Of a DNA stretch of 64,000 nt, positions 26,937 through 35,032 are shown in pieces. The position numbers were made by a program, and so were the translations under genes. The DNA comes from Candidatus Eremiobacteraceae bacterium (GTDB lineage: Bacteria; Vulcanimicrobiota; Vulcanimicrobiia; Eremiobacterales; Eremiobacteraceae). Position 1 is the stretch's first letter. Each line of letters starts with the position of its first letter. The stretch is taken from assembly GCA_035295225.1 (NCBI GenBank), contig DATGJI010000031.1:19017-83016 (forward strand). Reading direction: 5' to 3'. The notes under the pieces are model-generated. The model had not been told where the DNA came from, searched no databases, and saw nothing but the letters and a program-made list of their open reading frames with translations.

Positions 26937-28151
26937 ATGCCCGAAGCCCGGCGTCAAATGGACTCGCATCTCGACAAGCTCATCGACGGCGCCGGCCCGA
27001 AGAAGCTGCTCTCGATCGACGGCGGCGGAATTCGCGGCTTGATCGCGATCGAATTCCTCAGCCGCATTGAAGCCATTCTGCGCGACAGATCAGGCCGCTC
27101 CGACTTGGTGCTGGGCGACTATTTCGACTACGTCGGCGGCACAAGCACTGGGGCGATCGTCGCCACCTTGATCTCAATGGGGTTCGCGACGAAGGAGATC
27201 CGCGAATTCTACGTGACCGGCGCGCACACGATGTTCGATCCGTCGAATGTTTTTCTGCGGCTCGAACGCAAAGTCTCCCCAAACTCGATCTGGGCAAAAC
27301 TGTTGAATTCGATCGGAATGCTGACGTCGTCTGCGATGTACACGCAGAAAGCGCTTGCGGCGAAGATCAAGTCGGTCATCGGCACCGACGGAGACGTCGA
27401 AGCCACGCTCGGGACCAGCAAGCTTCGTACGTTACTGCTCATCGTCATGCGCAACGCATCATCCGACTCTCCCTGGCCGATCTCGAACAACCCGCGGGCG
27501 AAGTTCAATCGCCGCGGGCTGCCGGACTGCAACTTAGACTTGCCGCTCTGGCAACTCGTCCGAGCGAGCACGGCGGCGCCCGTCTTCTTCCCGCCCGAAG
27601 TGATCAATATCGGCGATCAGCAGTTCGTCTTCGTGGATGGCGCCGTGACCGTCTACCACAATCCGGCGTTTCTGCTCTTTCTCATGGCGACGCTGCCCCC
27701 TTACGAGTTGCAGTGGCCGACGGGTGAAGATAAGCTGCTCCTCGTTTCAGTCGGTACCGGGTTGAGCGAAAACGTGAACTTGCGGCTGCGCGCGCAGGAG
27801 ATGAATCTGCTCTACAATGTGCAGTCTCTTCCCGCTGCGCTGATCCACGCCGCGACCGTGGAACAAGACTTGCTGTGCCGCGTCTTCGGCAAGACGAGAG
27901 CCGGCGACGCGCTCGACGCCGAGGTCGGCGATCTCGTCGGCAATCGGGCGCCGCTTTCCGAAAAGCTCTTCACATATGCGCGCTACAATGTCGACCTCTC
28001 GCGGCAAGGTTTGGATAGGCTAGGGTTGAACGCCATCGACGAGAAAGCGGTTCAGCCGTTTGACATCGAGCATCTCGACGACTTGCAGACCGTGGGTAAG
28101 ACGGCGGCTCGTCGTTGTGTTTCGCCCGAAGATTTCGCGGGATTCGCGTAG
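26937..28151 (+). CDS. Patatin-like phospholipase
   Basis: 404 aa. Oxyanion loop DGGGIRG at 28-34, nucleophile elbow GTSTG with Ser70, and catalytic Asp234 in VDGA give a complete Ser-Asp dyad, so it should hydrolyse phospholipid acyl chains. Cytoplasmic; no signal peptide. Patatins of this length occur as effectors in CBASS and related abortive-infection systems. It is transcribed divergently from the SLOG-SLATT/TIR/STAND cluster across a 73-bp shared promoter region. ATG 26937 used; ATG 26958 is an alternative. Confidence 0.93.
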   Translation: MPEARRQMDSHLDKLIDGAGPKKLLSIDGGGIRGLIAIEFLSRIEAILRDRSGRSDLVLGDYFDYVGGTSTGAIVATLISMGFATKEIREFYVTGAHTMFDPSNVFLRLERKVSPNSIWAKLLNSIGMLTSSAMYTQKALAAKIKSVIGTDGDVEATLGTSKLRTLLLIVMRNASSDSPWPISNNPRAKFNRRGLPDCNLDLPLWQLVRASTAAPVFFPPEVINIGDQQFVFVDGAVTVYHNPAFLLFLMATLPPYELQWPTGEDKLLLVSVGTGLSENVNLRLRAQEMNLLYNVQSLPAALIHAATVEQDLLCRVFGKTRAGDALDAEVGDLVGNRAPLSEKLFTYARYNVDLSRQGLDRLGLNAIDEKAVQPFDIEHLDDLQTVGKTAARRCVSPEDFAGFA

Positions 28152-28197
28152 GGCAGGCATCGCTTGCCCATCGTTGTAGGGCAAGCACCGCTTGCCG
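28151..28197. repeat. Two copies of a short palindromic repeat (family C)
   Basis: GGGCAGGCATCGCTTGCCC (28151-28169) and, after TCGTTGTA, GGGCAAGCACCGCTTGCC (28179-28196). Both fold as hairpins with a TAGGGC entry. A third copy is at 41079-41096 in the opposite orientation. Lies directly downstream of the patatin gene. Confidence 0.7.
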
Positions 28198-28213
28198 CGG
28201 GAGGGTGCGCGTT

Positions 28214-29491
28214 ATGCCACTGAAGGCTTTTGCATTTGTTACCGCCTGCAGCCTGATCGCCTCGCTCGCTGTGGGTCCAGCGGGAGCGCAAGGTTCGTCA
28301 CAAACGCTCTCCCCATCGATCTGCGGCACCGGCGACCTTGCCGGGGTCGTCGCGATCTACGACTTCGACTCGCCGACATACAGAAGCGCGCCCACGTCCG
28401 TACCCGCCGGCGTGAAGTCGTACCTCGCGCAGCTTCTCACCGGGCGTCTTCAGGCATGCGCGGAACACGCCGGACCCGCCGCCGCGACCGCGTGCTCCCC
28501 GGCTCCTCGCGAGTCCGACCCTCACGCGCTGTGGGAGCAATTGAAGTTCTGCGAAGGCGTGCTCGGTCTCACGCCGCTTTCAAAATCGGGCGTGCCGCTC
28601 GTCTCGGCGCAGGAGCCGACATTCTATGTCGTCCTCGGCGTCGGTGCGGGCCCGGGCGGACCACCGGGGGGTCAATCGTCAGGGGGCGGCGGCAAGGGCG
28701 GCGGCGGCGGCGGCGCCACAGGCAGCACGTCAACTGGATCCAGCGTGGATAACCCGGCATACTTCTTGCTCTTCCTCGTCGCGCAGCGGCTCGAGCGCGA
28801 CATCTGCGCTCGAAGCGGCGTCTCGATGGCGGACTGCGACGCGCAGCATCCGGTCGCTGTCTTGCCCGAATCGACGTGGAATCTCGAGGATCTGCGGACG
28901 CAGTGCGCCGATGACCCGTATGTGGCGAACGACCCGGCTAATCCGTACGGCGGCCCGGGCAATCGGTCGCCGGCAGGACATGGCACGCTCGGCGCGATCG
29001 TCCTCAATGGTTCGACCGTCACGGCCGACGGCACGTTCGCGGTGTTCACCGTCTACGGCAGCAGCGAAGCGAACTATTCCGCACAAGCTGTGGAGTGCAG
29101 TTCCGGCTCGGCGCCATTCCTCTCGACAGTTTGGTCCGACAACATCTCCAACGGCAATAAGACGACGGCGTTGTCGTTCTTCCCGATCGCGCTCGCCGGC
29201 ACTCTGATAGCAGCGCACTCAGCCGCCAAAGAGGCATCGCTGCCCGCGCCAAATCCGTCTTCTTCTCCGAGCGTGCTCAGCACGTACATCAACTATCAAA
29301 CAGATGTGGCGCTCGGAACATTTGCAGCCAACACAAGCTCGCTGGCCCTCGGCAATCCGTCCTCCGGACTCACCTTCCGTCACACGTTCGAAGCCTGGTC
29401 GACCTCGCTGGCTCATGGGCTTGACGCGTTCTGTAAGGTGAACTCAGCGCAGAATATCTGCAAGGCCTTGAAGCTGCCGACGTCACCCTAG
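28214..29491 (+). CDS. Large exported protein of unknown function
   Basis: 425 aa. ATG 28214 follows a GGGAGGG ribosome site and opens a signal peptide (PLKAFAFVTACSLIASLAV, AGAQ). The mature part has an early Cys pair, a Gly-rich linker near residues 150-185 (GGKGGGGGGATGS) and a C-terminal domain with several cysteines. I do not recognise the family. It follows the patatin gene after the repeats and may belong to a separate transcript. An in-frame start at 28115 would overlap patatin. Confidence 0.7.
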   Translation: MPLKAFAFVTACSLIASLAVGPAGAQGSSQTLSPSICGTGDLAGVVAIYDFDSPTYRSAPTSVPAGVKSYLAQLLTGRLQACAEHAGPAAATACSPAPRESDPHALWEQLKFCEGVLGLTPLSKSGVPLVSAQEPTFYVVLGVGAGPGGPPGGQSSGGGGKGGGGGGATGSTSTGSSVDNPAYFLLFLVAQRLERDICARSGVSMADCDAQHPVAVLPESTWNLEDLRTQCADDPYVANDPANPYGGPGNRSPAGHGTLGAIVLNGSTVTADGTFAVFTVYGSSEANYSAQAVECSSGSAPFLSTVWSDNISNGNKTTALSFFPIALAGTLIAAHSAAKEASLPAPNPSSSPSVLSTYINYQTDVALGTFAANTSSLALGNPSSGLTFRHTFEAWSTSLAHGLDAFCKVNSAQNICKALKLPTSP

Positions 29492-29575
29492 CGGCTAGCT
29501 CGGCTGCGAGCCACGTCGCGATAAACGGGCACTTCCCCGATTGCCGCATCCGCAGAGTGGGAATATGTCCGTGAG

Positions 29576-30523
29576 ATGAAAGACGATCTGGTTGCACCGC
29601 CCGGCGAAGTGCCGAGGGCCGCGCCCGCATTACGCAGAGCGCTGGTGCTTTTCAACGACAGGGCACGGCGGGTAGCGCCAAATGTGACGCGGATGCTCGA
29701 TGCGATCGAGCGCCGCGGCTTCGAAATCGTTCGTCCGGCGGCTCCTTCGCGATCCGCGCTTGCCGAGGCCATCCGCGCCCGGCAGCACGACGTGGATTTC
29801 GTCATAGCCGGCGGCGGCGATGGGACGCTCAACGCAGTGCTCCAGGGATTGGTTGGCACCGGCCTGCCTCTCGGTCTGCTGCCGCTCGGCACGGCCAACG
29901 ATCTCGCGCGGACGCTGAAGATCCCGAGCGACCTCGACGGCGCGTGCGACGTCATCGCGGCGGGGCATCAGGTTCGAATCGACGTTGGGCGGGTCAACGG
30001 CGTGTACTACTTCAACGAGGCGAGCATCGGATTGAGCGCGACGCTGTGCCGGCAGATCACAAGCGAGGAGAAAAAGCGCTTCGGCATCCTCGCGCTTCTC
30101 TACAACGCTGTGCGGCTTCTGATCAAGATGAGGCGCTTTCGTGCGTTGGTTCGCATGGATGGCGGAGATGAATTTGCGCTGCGGACCGCCCAGCTCACAG
30201 TCGGAAATAGCCAGAATTTCGGCGGCTTCATCGCCACTGACGACGGCGCCATCGACGACCGACTTCTCGACCTTTACAGCGTCGGCTTCGAGAACGGTTG
30301 GAGCTACTTCGATGCGATGATCACCCTGCTGCGGCGGAAATACGACGAGGCCCGCAGCGTGAGAACGCTGCATGGAAGGCGTTTCGAAATCCGCACCGGC
30401 AAGCCTAAGCGCATCGAAGCCGACGGAGAACTCGTGACGCAAACGCCCGCCGTGTTCGAAATCGTTCCGCATGCGATTTCCGTCTTCGTGCCCGCGCCGG
30501 TCGTCGAGGCTCCCTCTCCGTGA
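29576..30523 (+). CDS. Diacylglycerol/lipid kinase family protein (YegS/BmrU-like)
   Basis: 315 aa. The catalytic-domain motifs are VIAGGGDGTLNAVL (nucleotide-binding) and LPLGTANDLARTL, with the second domain carrying EADGELV. This family phosphorylates diacylglycerol or related lipids at the cytoplasmic membrane face. Its stop shares GTGA with the start of the HAD gene, beginning a three-gene coupled set. Confidence 0.92.
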   Translation: MKDDLVAPPGEVPRAAPALRRALVLFNDRARRVAPNVTRMLDAIERRGFEIVRPAAPSRSALAEAIRARQHDVDFVIAGGGDGTLNAVLQGLVGTGLPLGLLPLGTANDLARTLKIPSDLDGACDVIAAGHQVRIDVGRVNGVYYFNEASIGLSATLCRQITSEEKKRFGILALLYNAVRLLIKMRRFRALVRMDGGDEFALRTAQLTVGNSQNFGGFIATDDGAIDDRLLDLYSVGFENGWSYFDAMITLLRRKYDEARSVRTLHGRRFEIRTGKPKRIEADGELVTQTPAVFEIVPHAISVFVPAPVVEAPSP

Positions 30524-31038
30524 AGTTGCGCAACCCGCGCCAGTTGATGCGCCCGTTTCGTTTTGTCGCCGGGGTGAGCAGCATCTCGCTGCAGGAGCTC
30601 GCAGACGAGGGCATTCGGGGCATCGTGATCGACCTCGATAATACGCTCGTCGGCTGGAAGCTGCTCGAGCCGACGCCCGAAGTCGCCGCGTGGGTCCGCG
30701 CGGCCCTCGACCGCGGCTTTGCAGTCGCCATCGTCTCCAACAACGTTCGCGCGTGGGTCAAATCCGTTGCGACGCGGCTCGGGATCGTCACGTTTGTGCA
30801 CACGGCGTTGAAACCGCTCCCGTTCGGGGTCATCCAAGCGGTCAAGCAACTGCGCGTCCGGCGATCGGAGACTGTGGTGGTCGGGGATCAGCTTTTTGCC
30901 GACGTGCTCGCGGCGAAACTGCTGGGTATCCGGGCGATTCTCACAGAACCGATCGTGAAGCGTGAGCACCGAGCGATGTCGCTCATCCGCGCGTTCGAGC
31001 GTTTCATCCTCGCGAGCTCGACGAAGAAATCGCCGTGA
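30520..31038 (+). CDS. YqeG-family HAD phosphatase
   Basis: 172 aa, GTG start at 30520. HAD motif I is VIDLDNTLVGW with both catalytic Asp residues, motif II is IVSNN, and the Lys/acidic motifs III-IV lie around LKPLPFG and VVVGDQLFADVLAA. YqeG-type (class IIIA) HAD proteins include mitochondrial PTPMT1-independent phosphatidylglycerophosphatases such as GEP4, so a phosphatidylglycerophosphate role beside a lipid kinase is plausible but inferred. Confidence 0.88.
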   Translation: MKLRNPRQLMRPFRFVAGVSSISLQELADEGIRGIVIDLDNTLVGWKLLEPTPEVAAWVRAALDRGFAVAIVSNNVRAWVKSVATRLGIVTFVHTALKPLPFGVIQAVKQLRVRRSETVVVGDQLFADVLAAKLLGIRAILTEPIVKREHRAMSLIRAFERFILASSTKKSP

Positions 31039-31976
31039 TTCGCGCCCTCATATGGCTGGCCGCGGTCATCGCGCTCTTGACCGCGGCATGGCTGACCTAT
31101 AGATACTTCTTCGGAGATACAACACGACTGACCGAAGTGCCGCCGCTCATCCCGAACAATACGCGCAGCAGCATTCTAAGGAGCGTTCGACCCGCTCACG
31201 TGATCGTAATAGTCGAGGAGAACAAATCGAACGGCACGATCATCGGGAATGCAAAAGCGCCGTACCTGAACCAGCTAGCGCGCGCGAGCGCGCTTTTTGT
31301 GAATGCGACCGGCGTAGCGCATCCGAGCCAACCCAATTATCTCGCCCTCTTCGCCGGGCAGACGAACTCCGATGCAGACAGCTGCCCAGAGAAGACCGTG
31401 CCCTCGAGCGCACCCAGTCTTGGCGGCGCGCTGATGAGATCCAGGCTCACATTTTCTGGTTACGCGGAAGCACTTCCCAGAACCGGATTCACCGGGTGCA
31501 GCGGCGGCGATCGAAACGACGAATATGCTCGAAAGCACGCACCGTGGGTGAACTTCGCGGATGTTCCTCCTTCGTCGAATATTCCGCTTAGCAGCCTCCC
31601 GTCTCTCGACAAGCTTCCGACGGTGTGTTTCATCATCCCCGATCTCGAAAACGACATGCACTCCGGAAGCATTGAGAAGGCGGACGCATGGCTGCGCCGG
31701 CATGTGGAACCGATCGTCACATGGGCCAATGCTCACAATTCGCTCGTTATCGTGGCTTGGGATGAGAGCGATACGACCTACGGCAACAGCGTGCCGCTCA
31801 TCATCGCCGGAGCCAGGGTGAAGCCGGGCACGTACTCCGAGCGCGTGGACCACTACCGGGTTCTTCGCACGATCGAGGAGCTGTACGGACTACCATACTT
31901 AGGGTATTCCGCGAACGTGGCGCCGATCGACGATATCTGGAAGGTGGTCCAAGCGCGGACGCGGCGGGCATCGTAG
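31035..31976 (+). CDS. Membrane-anchored phosphoesterase (acid phosphatase AcpA family)
   Basis: 313 aa, GTG start sharing GTGA with the preceding gene. The first ~25 residues are a signal anchor (IWLAAVIALLTAAWLTYRYFF). HVIVIVEENKSN with HPSQPNYLALFAG is the metal-binding core of the phospholipase C/acid phosphatase AcpA group, and VAWDESD near the end supplies further ligands. It would hydrolyse phosphoester groups outside the cytoplasm. The pattern of lipid kinase, HAD phosphatase and this enzyme suggests phospholipid metabolism. Confidence 0.88.
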   Translation: MIRALIWLAAVIALLTAAWLTYRYFFGDTTRLTEVPPLIPNNTRSSILRSVRPAHVIVIVEENKSNGTIIGNAKAPYLNQLARASALFVNATGVAHPSQPNYLALFAGQTNSDADSCPEKTVPSSAPSLGGALMRSRLTFSGYAEALPRTGFTGCSGGDRNDEYARKHAPWVNFADVPPSSNIPLSSLPSLDKLPTVCFIIPDLENDMHSGSIEKADAWLRRHVEPIVTWANAHNSLVIVAWDESDTTYGNSVPLIIAGARVKPGTYSERVDHYRVLRTIEELYGLPYLGYSANVAPIDDIWKVVQARTRRAS

Positions 31977-31989
31977 TGCGTGCCGCGCC

Positions 31990-32487
31990 TTAGGACGCCT
32001 TCTCGACGAGCTTCTCGTCGACAGTCTCGTCCCGCCGACGTCTGAAGAGAAGCGCGTCGAGACTTGCATATTCGCCCGTCCGGCCTGCTAGCAAGAGAGC
32101 GCAGCACACGAACAACAAAGCTTCAATCGATTCGATCCCGAGATAGACCTGATATTTTCCCTGCGCGAAGAAGTAGTTTGCCGATAGGAACATCCCGCCG
32201 ATGGCGCCGGCACGCGTCAACAAGCCGAGTGTGAGCGATATTCCGACCAGGGTCTCGCCGTATGCAATGAGCAGCCCAAATAGCTGCTGGTGCGGCAGAA
32301 CGACGTTCGCGATGAAATCGTGCATCGGGCCATGGATCGAGCCGGCGCTGAACTTCGCGGCCTCGTAGAACTCGCCGTTCGGCGCGGCCCAATTGGGCTC
32401 TAACTTCGACGATCCGTACGCAAGCCATAACGCGCCGACATAGATACGCAGAACCGTGAGCAAGCTTCTCGTCCGGTCGTCGTTCAT
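31990..32487 (-). CDS. DoxX-like membrane protein
   Basis: 165 aa, four TM helices (about 9-27, 62-80, 90-108 and 118-138). LRIYVGALWLAYGSSKL and GLLIAYGETLVGISLTLGLLTR match DoxX-family membrane proteins; function in quinone or redox metabolism is suggested for relatives. GGAGG precedes the ATG. Convergent with the phosphoesterase gene. Confidence 0.82.
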   Translation of the reverse strand: MNDDRTRSLLTVLRIYVGALWLAYGSSKLEPNWAAPNGEFYEAAKFSAGSIHGPMHDFIANVVLPHQQLFGLLIAYGETLVGISLTLGLLTRAGAIGGMFLSANYFFAQGKYQVYLGIESIEALLFVCCALLLAGRTGEYASLDALLFRRRRDETVDEKLVEKAS

Positions 32488-32577
32488 GGCGCGCCTCCGA
32501 ACGGATTTCCGTTCTTAGCCCGTCGACCCGGTCCTATTTTCGTTAACCAATCGGTAATCTAGAAGGCGCGATTGGCG

Positions 32578-32952
32578 TTACGTTCCTTCACTCTTTGATT
32601 TGATCGCGCGCGCGAGGCTTTCGTTCATCCCGACCGCCGCCATCCCGACCAGCAAATGAAGCAACTGTATGACCCAGTGCGATGAACCGGGTAGGAGGCT
32701 TGTCTGCGCCATCCCAAGGCCGACGACGACGAATCCCCAGACGATCGCGAGAAGTGGCTGGCCGATCGGCACCCGCGCGGCAAAACCGAGAATAGCGGTG
32801 ATCCATAATCCGACGACGAGCGCTATTCCCAGAGCCATATGCAGTGGGACCATATTGAAGGCGTGACCCGTCCAGAAGGCGATTCCTAAGATCACAAGCC
32901 CGGCAAAACTCAATCTGACGATCCATTGCAGAAAGACGGCGGCAGTTTTCAT
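32578..32952 (-). CDS. Small four-helix membrane protein
   Basis: 124 aa, four hydrophobic segments with a histidine in the second (FNMVPLHMALGIALV) and in the last (HWVIQLLHLLVGMAAVG), a spacing seen in small cytochrome b-like or DoxX-like proteins. No firm family. Upstream GGAGGAAA gives a ribosome site somewhat far (13 nt) from the ATG. Possibly cotranscribed with DoxX 90 bp away. Confidence 0.65.
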   Translation of the reverse strand: MKTAAVFLQWIVRLSFAGLVILGIAFWTGHAFNMVPLHMALGIALVVGLWITAILGFAARVPIGQPLLAIVWGFVVVGLGMAQTSLLPGSSHWVIQLLHLLVGMAAVGMNESLARAIKSKSEGT

Positions 32953-33058
32953 CGCTTCTCACTTTCCTCCAGCTGCGACAGCCGTTACGGTGCCATCAAG
33001 CGAGAACCTCTCGTTCGCGCGTCCAATGCTTGTTAGCGGCTGTCCGCGAAGTGCCGCC

Positions 33059-34072
33059 CTACCGCTTCTGCTCGAGGGGCCTATCCTGCTCGTATCCGAG
33101 ACCAAACCGTAACGCGGTCTCGGCCTTTTCGAACTCGGCGCCGAGGTACGCGGCGTGCGAGAGCTGCGTCACGAGTCCTTCGCGTACGAACGCAAGCGTC
33201 ATGCCCTCTGCCGATCGGCCGCGCATGATGTGAGCAGGCGACCCGTCCGGCAAGTAGTGCCGGGCGATGATACGCGCGGCTGCCCGCTCGACGTCGATCA
33301 CGACGAAGCCTTTGGGATCATACGCAAGAGGCTCGCGTCTGCCGCCCGGCAGCAGCGTTTTGAAGCGCGCGTCCTCATGCTCTGACGACTGGGCGAGATT
33401 CGGCCGCTCGGACGTTTGCGGTAGCGCAACGCTTGCAGCGGCGGGAAATTCGGCGACGAGCTTTCGCACTTCCGCTTCGATGTCGCGCAAATCCGTCTTA
33501 CCGGTGCGGTCGACGAGAGTGACTTGGCGTCGGAAACGCTCGATCGTGTGCGCGTCGATGCCGCTGAGCACAGGAAGGTAGCCCGCAGCGCCGTTGATGC
33601 GGCGTTCGGCATCGAACCCGCCTTCGACGAGTGCCCGAAGAGCCTGCGCCGGTTGGAATAACGGTGAGTCCTTGCCGCACAGAAGAAGCGCGCGGATGCG
33701 CTCGTTCGCGACGACGTTCGTCACGATTTTCTCGATGCCGAGGTTGCACGTGTACAGACGCCCCGCGATCGCGACACCCTGAAGCGCCGCCACCTCCGAG
33801 GCAAGTGCGGCGCTCGTCAACGTGCAGACCGCTACGGATCCCGCGCGATCACCGACGACATACGCCCCGGGTACGACGGGCCAAACCACGTCGCCCGGCG
33901 CGCTCCCCGAACGCAATCGCAAGACGCCGCTATACGCCGCGTCGAGCCGGCGGAACATCAGGGCACCGAATCGTTCGAGCGCCGCATACCAACGGCGGCA
34001 CGCCGCTCTCAACGCCGGCTGCCCGCTGATGCGCTCTCGCTTTGGAGCGTCGCTATGGATCGCTTTATCCAA
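33059..34072 (-). CDS. MtrA-like protein with C-terminal DUF4346-type domain
   Basis: 337 aa. Residues about 62-210 align with tetrahydromethanopterin S-methyltransferase subunit A: WPVVPGAYVVGD, NLGIEKIVTNVVANERIRALLLCG and GIDAHTIERFRRQVTLVD. In MtrA of Methanothermobacter the cobalamin axial ligand is His84 (GSEVQGHITGQ); the aligned position here is Phe139 (GKDSPLFQPAQ), so canonical corrinoid binding is unlikely. Residues about 250-337 (LAYDPKGFVVIDVERAAARI) look like DUF4346, which adjoins MtrA-like domains in other bacteria. The TTG start at 34072 overlaps padR by 64 bp; a shorter start is possible. Confidence 0.8.
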   Translation of the reverse strand: MDKAIHSDAPKRERISGQPALRAACRRWYAALERFGALMFRRLDAAYSGVLRLRSGSAPGDVVWPVVPGAYVVGDRAGSVAVCTLTSAALASEVAALQGVAIAGRLYTCNLGIEKIVTNVVANERIRALLLCGKDSPLFQPAQALRALVEGGFDAERRINGAAGYLPVLSGIDAHTIERFRRQVTLVDRTGKTDLRDIEAEVRKLVAEFPAAASVALPQTSERPNLAQSSEHEDARFKTLLPGGRREPLAYDPKGFVVIDVERAAARIIARHYLPDGSPAHIMRGRSAEGMTLAFVREGLVTQLSHAAYLGAEFEKAETALRFGLGYEQDRPLEQKR

Positions 34073-34560
34073 CCGATCTCGGCGTCCACGAGCGTCAGCA
34101 TGTGATCGGCGGCAATGCGCGCATGCGGGCCGCGCTTGCCCACGTCGCCGAAGGCCGCGGCCACCCGCTTGCGATGAAGCTCGACGATCTGCAGCCGTTT
34201 CTGCAGCAGCGCAATACCGGCCGCCGGCGTGAGCTGCGCGAGAAAGATGACGGCGACTTCGATACCGGTATGCACGGTGCCGAAGCGCGTCACCTCAGAA
34301 TCGAGCAGCTCTCGAAAGCGCCTTTTTCCCGCAGCGGTCAGCGCGTACAGCAGGCGTTCGCCGCGCCTGCCGCGCGTGCCGGCTTCGGCGCGCACGCGAA
34401 GGTATTTCTCGCCGGCGAGCCGCTCGAGCAGATAATACATATTCGGACGCTTGAGGTCGGCGAACAGTTCGCCGTGCGCCCGCACGATGCGGTGGATATC
34501 GTAGCCGCTGATCGGACCGCTGTCCCCGACGAAGCCGAGGATCAGCAGCTCTTTATGCAT
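34009..34560 (-). CDS. PadR family transcriptional regulator
   Basis: 183 aa. Residues 1-95 are a winged helix (LLILGFVGDSGPISGYDIHRI and MYYLLERLAGEKYLRVR), and the C-terminal ~85 residues are helical, the Vir_act_alpha_C type that dimerises PadR regulators. It faces a divergent membrane operon across 57 bp carrying two AGTCA-N4-TGACT palindromes, so autoregulation plus repression of the operon is the obvious model. Confidence 0.9.
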   Translation of the reverse strand: MHKELLILGFVGDSGPISGYDIHRIVRAHGELFADLKRPNMYYLLERLAGEKYLRVRAEAGTRGRRGERLLYALTAAGKRRFRELLDSEVTRFGTVHTGIEVAVIFLAQLTPAAGIALLQKRLQIVELHRKRVAAAFGDVGKRGPHARIAADHMLTLVDAEIGWIKRSIATLQSESASAGSRR

Positions 34561-34563
34561 GAT

Positions 34564-34625
34564 AGTCAGTATTGACTTTAGGGATGCAATTCCTCTATAC
34601 TGACGGGCATAAAGTCAATGCTGAC
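34564..34625. promoter_or_regulatory. Paired palindromic operators flanking a divergent promoter
   Basis: AGTCAGTATTGACT (34564-34577) and AGTCAATGCTGACT (34612-34625) are two copies of AGTCA-N4-TGACT. They belong to larger inverted arms TAGTCAGTATTGACTTTA and TAAAGTCAATGCTGACTA (17 of 18 bases complementary). The first overlaps the -35 TTGACT of the plus-strand promoter (34572-34577; -10 TATACT 34596-34601, 18-bp spacer) and the second overlaps the ATG at 34618. PadR at 34009-34560 is the likely ligand. Confidence 0.8.
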
Positions 34626-35031
34626 TAAAAGGCTGCTCACCGCTATCTTCTTCCTCGCGGTCATCGCGGCAATCGCGATCCCCGCCCTCATGATGCGCGA
34701 CATGAAGATCGCGCCAAACGCATTTTCGGCCGAAACGTTGCGCTCGGCTCACTCTGGAACGGCGGTCGACGTCGTCATGCACGTCGCGTCGACCGGCTCG
34801 GACGGTCTCGTCGAGGGCACGCTGCTGAAGGCAGATCCGGACGGTTCCTACTCGCGGACGGCGGACGTCGTGCTCGTCCGGATGAGCACTTCAACTTCGT
34901 TCGGGATGGGAAGGCTTGCGGATATCCGGCCCGGGGCACTTGTGAGCGTAAAAGGCACATGGACAGCGGCGCGCGCGACGATCGAAGCCGGCCGCGTCGT
35001 CATCCTCACCGGCTACCTTCGGCTTCGTTGA
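34618..35031 (+). CDS. Small membrane-anchored OB-fold-like protein
   Basis: 137 aa. A single TM/signal anchor (RLLTAIFFLAVIAAIAIPALM), then an all-beta region (DVVMHVASTGSDGLVEG and GALVSVKGTW) reminiscent of CcmE- or NlpE-like OB folds but not diagnostic. ATG 34618 lies within an operator and within ~10 nt of the inferred start point, so translation may be nearly leaderless. First gene of a PadR-facing operon. Confidence 0.65.
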   Translation: MLTKRLLTAIFFLAVIAAIAIPALMMRDMKIAPNAFSAETLRSAHSGTAVDVVMHVASTGSDGLVEGTLLKADPDGSYSRTADVVLVRMSTSTSFGMGRLADIRPGALVSVKGTWTAARATIEAGRVVILTGYLRLR

Positions 35032-35032
35032 C

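Noticed and set aside
33059..34072. MtrA-like gene as archaeal contamination or a methanogenesis gene
   Set aside because: Neighbours are bacterial (PadR, CtaB-like), the cobalamin His is lost and the C-terminal domain differs from archaeal MtrA.
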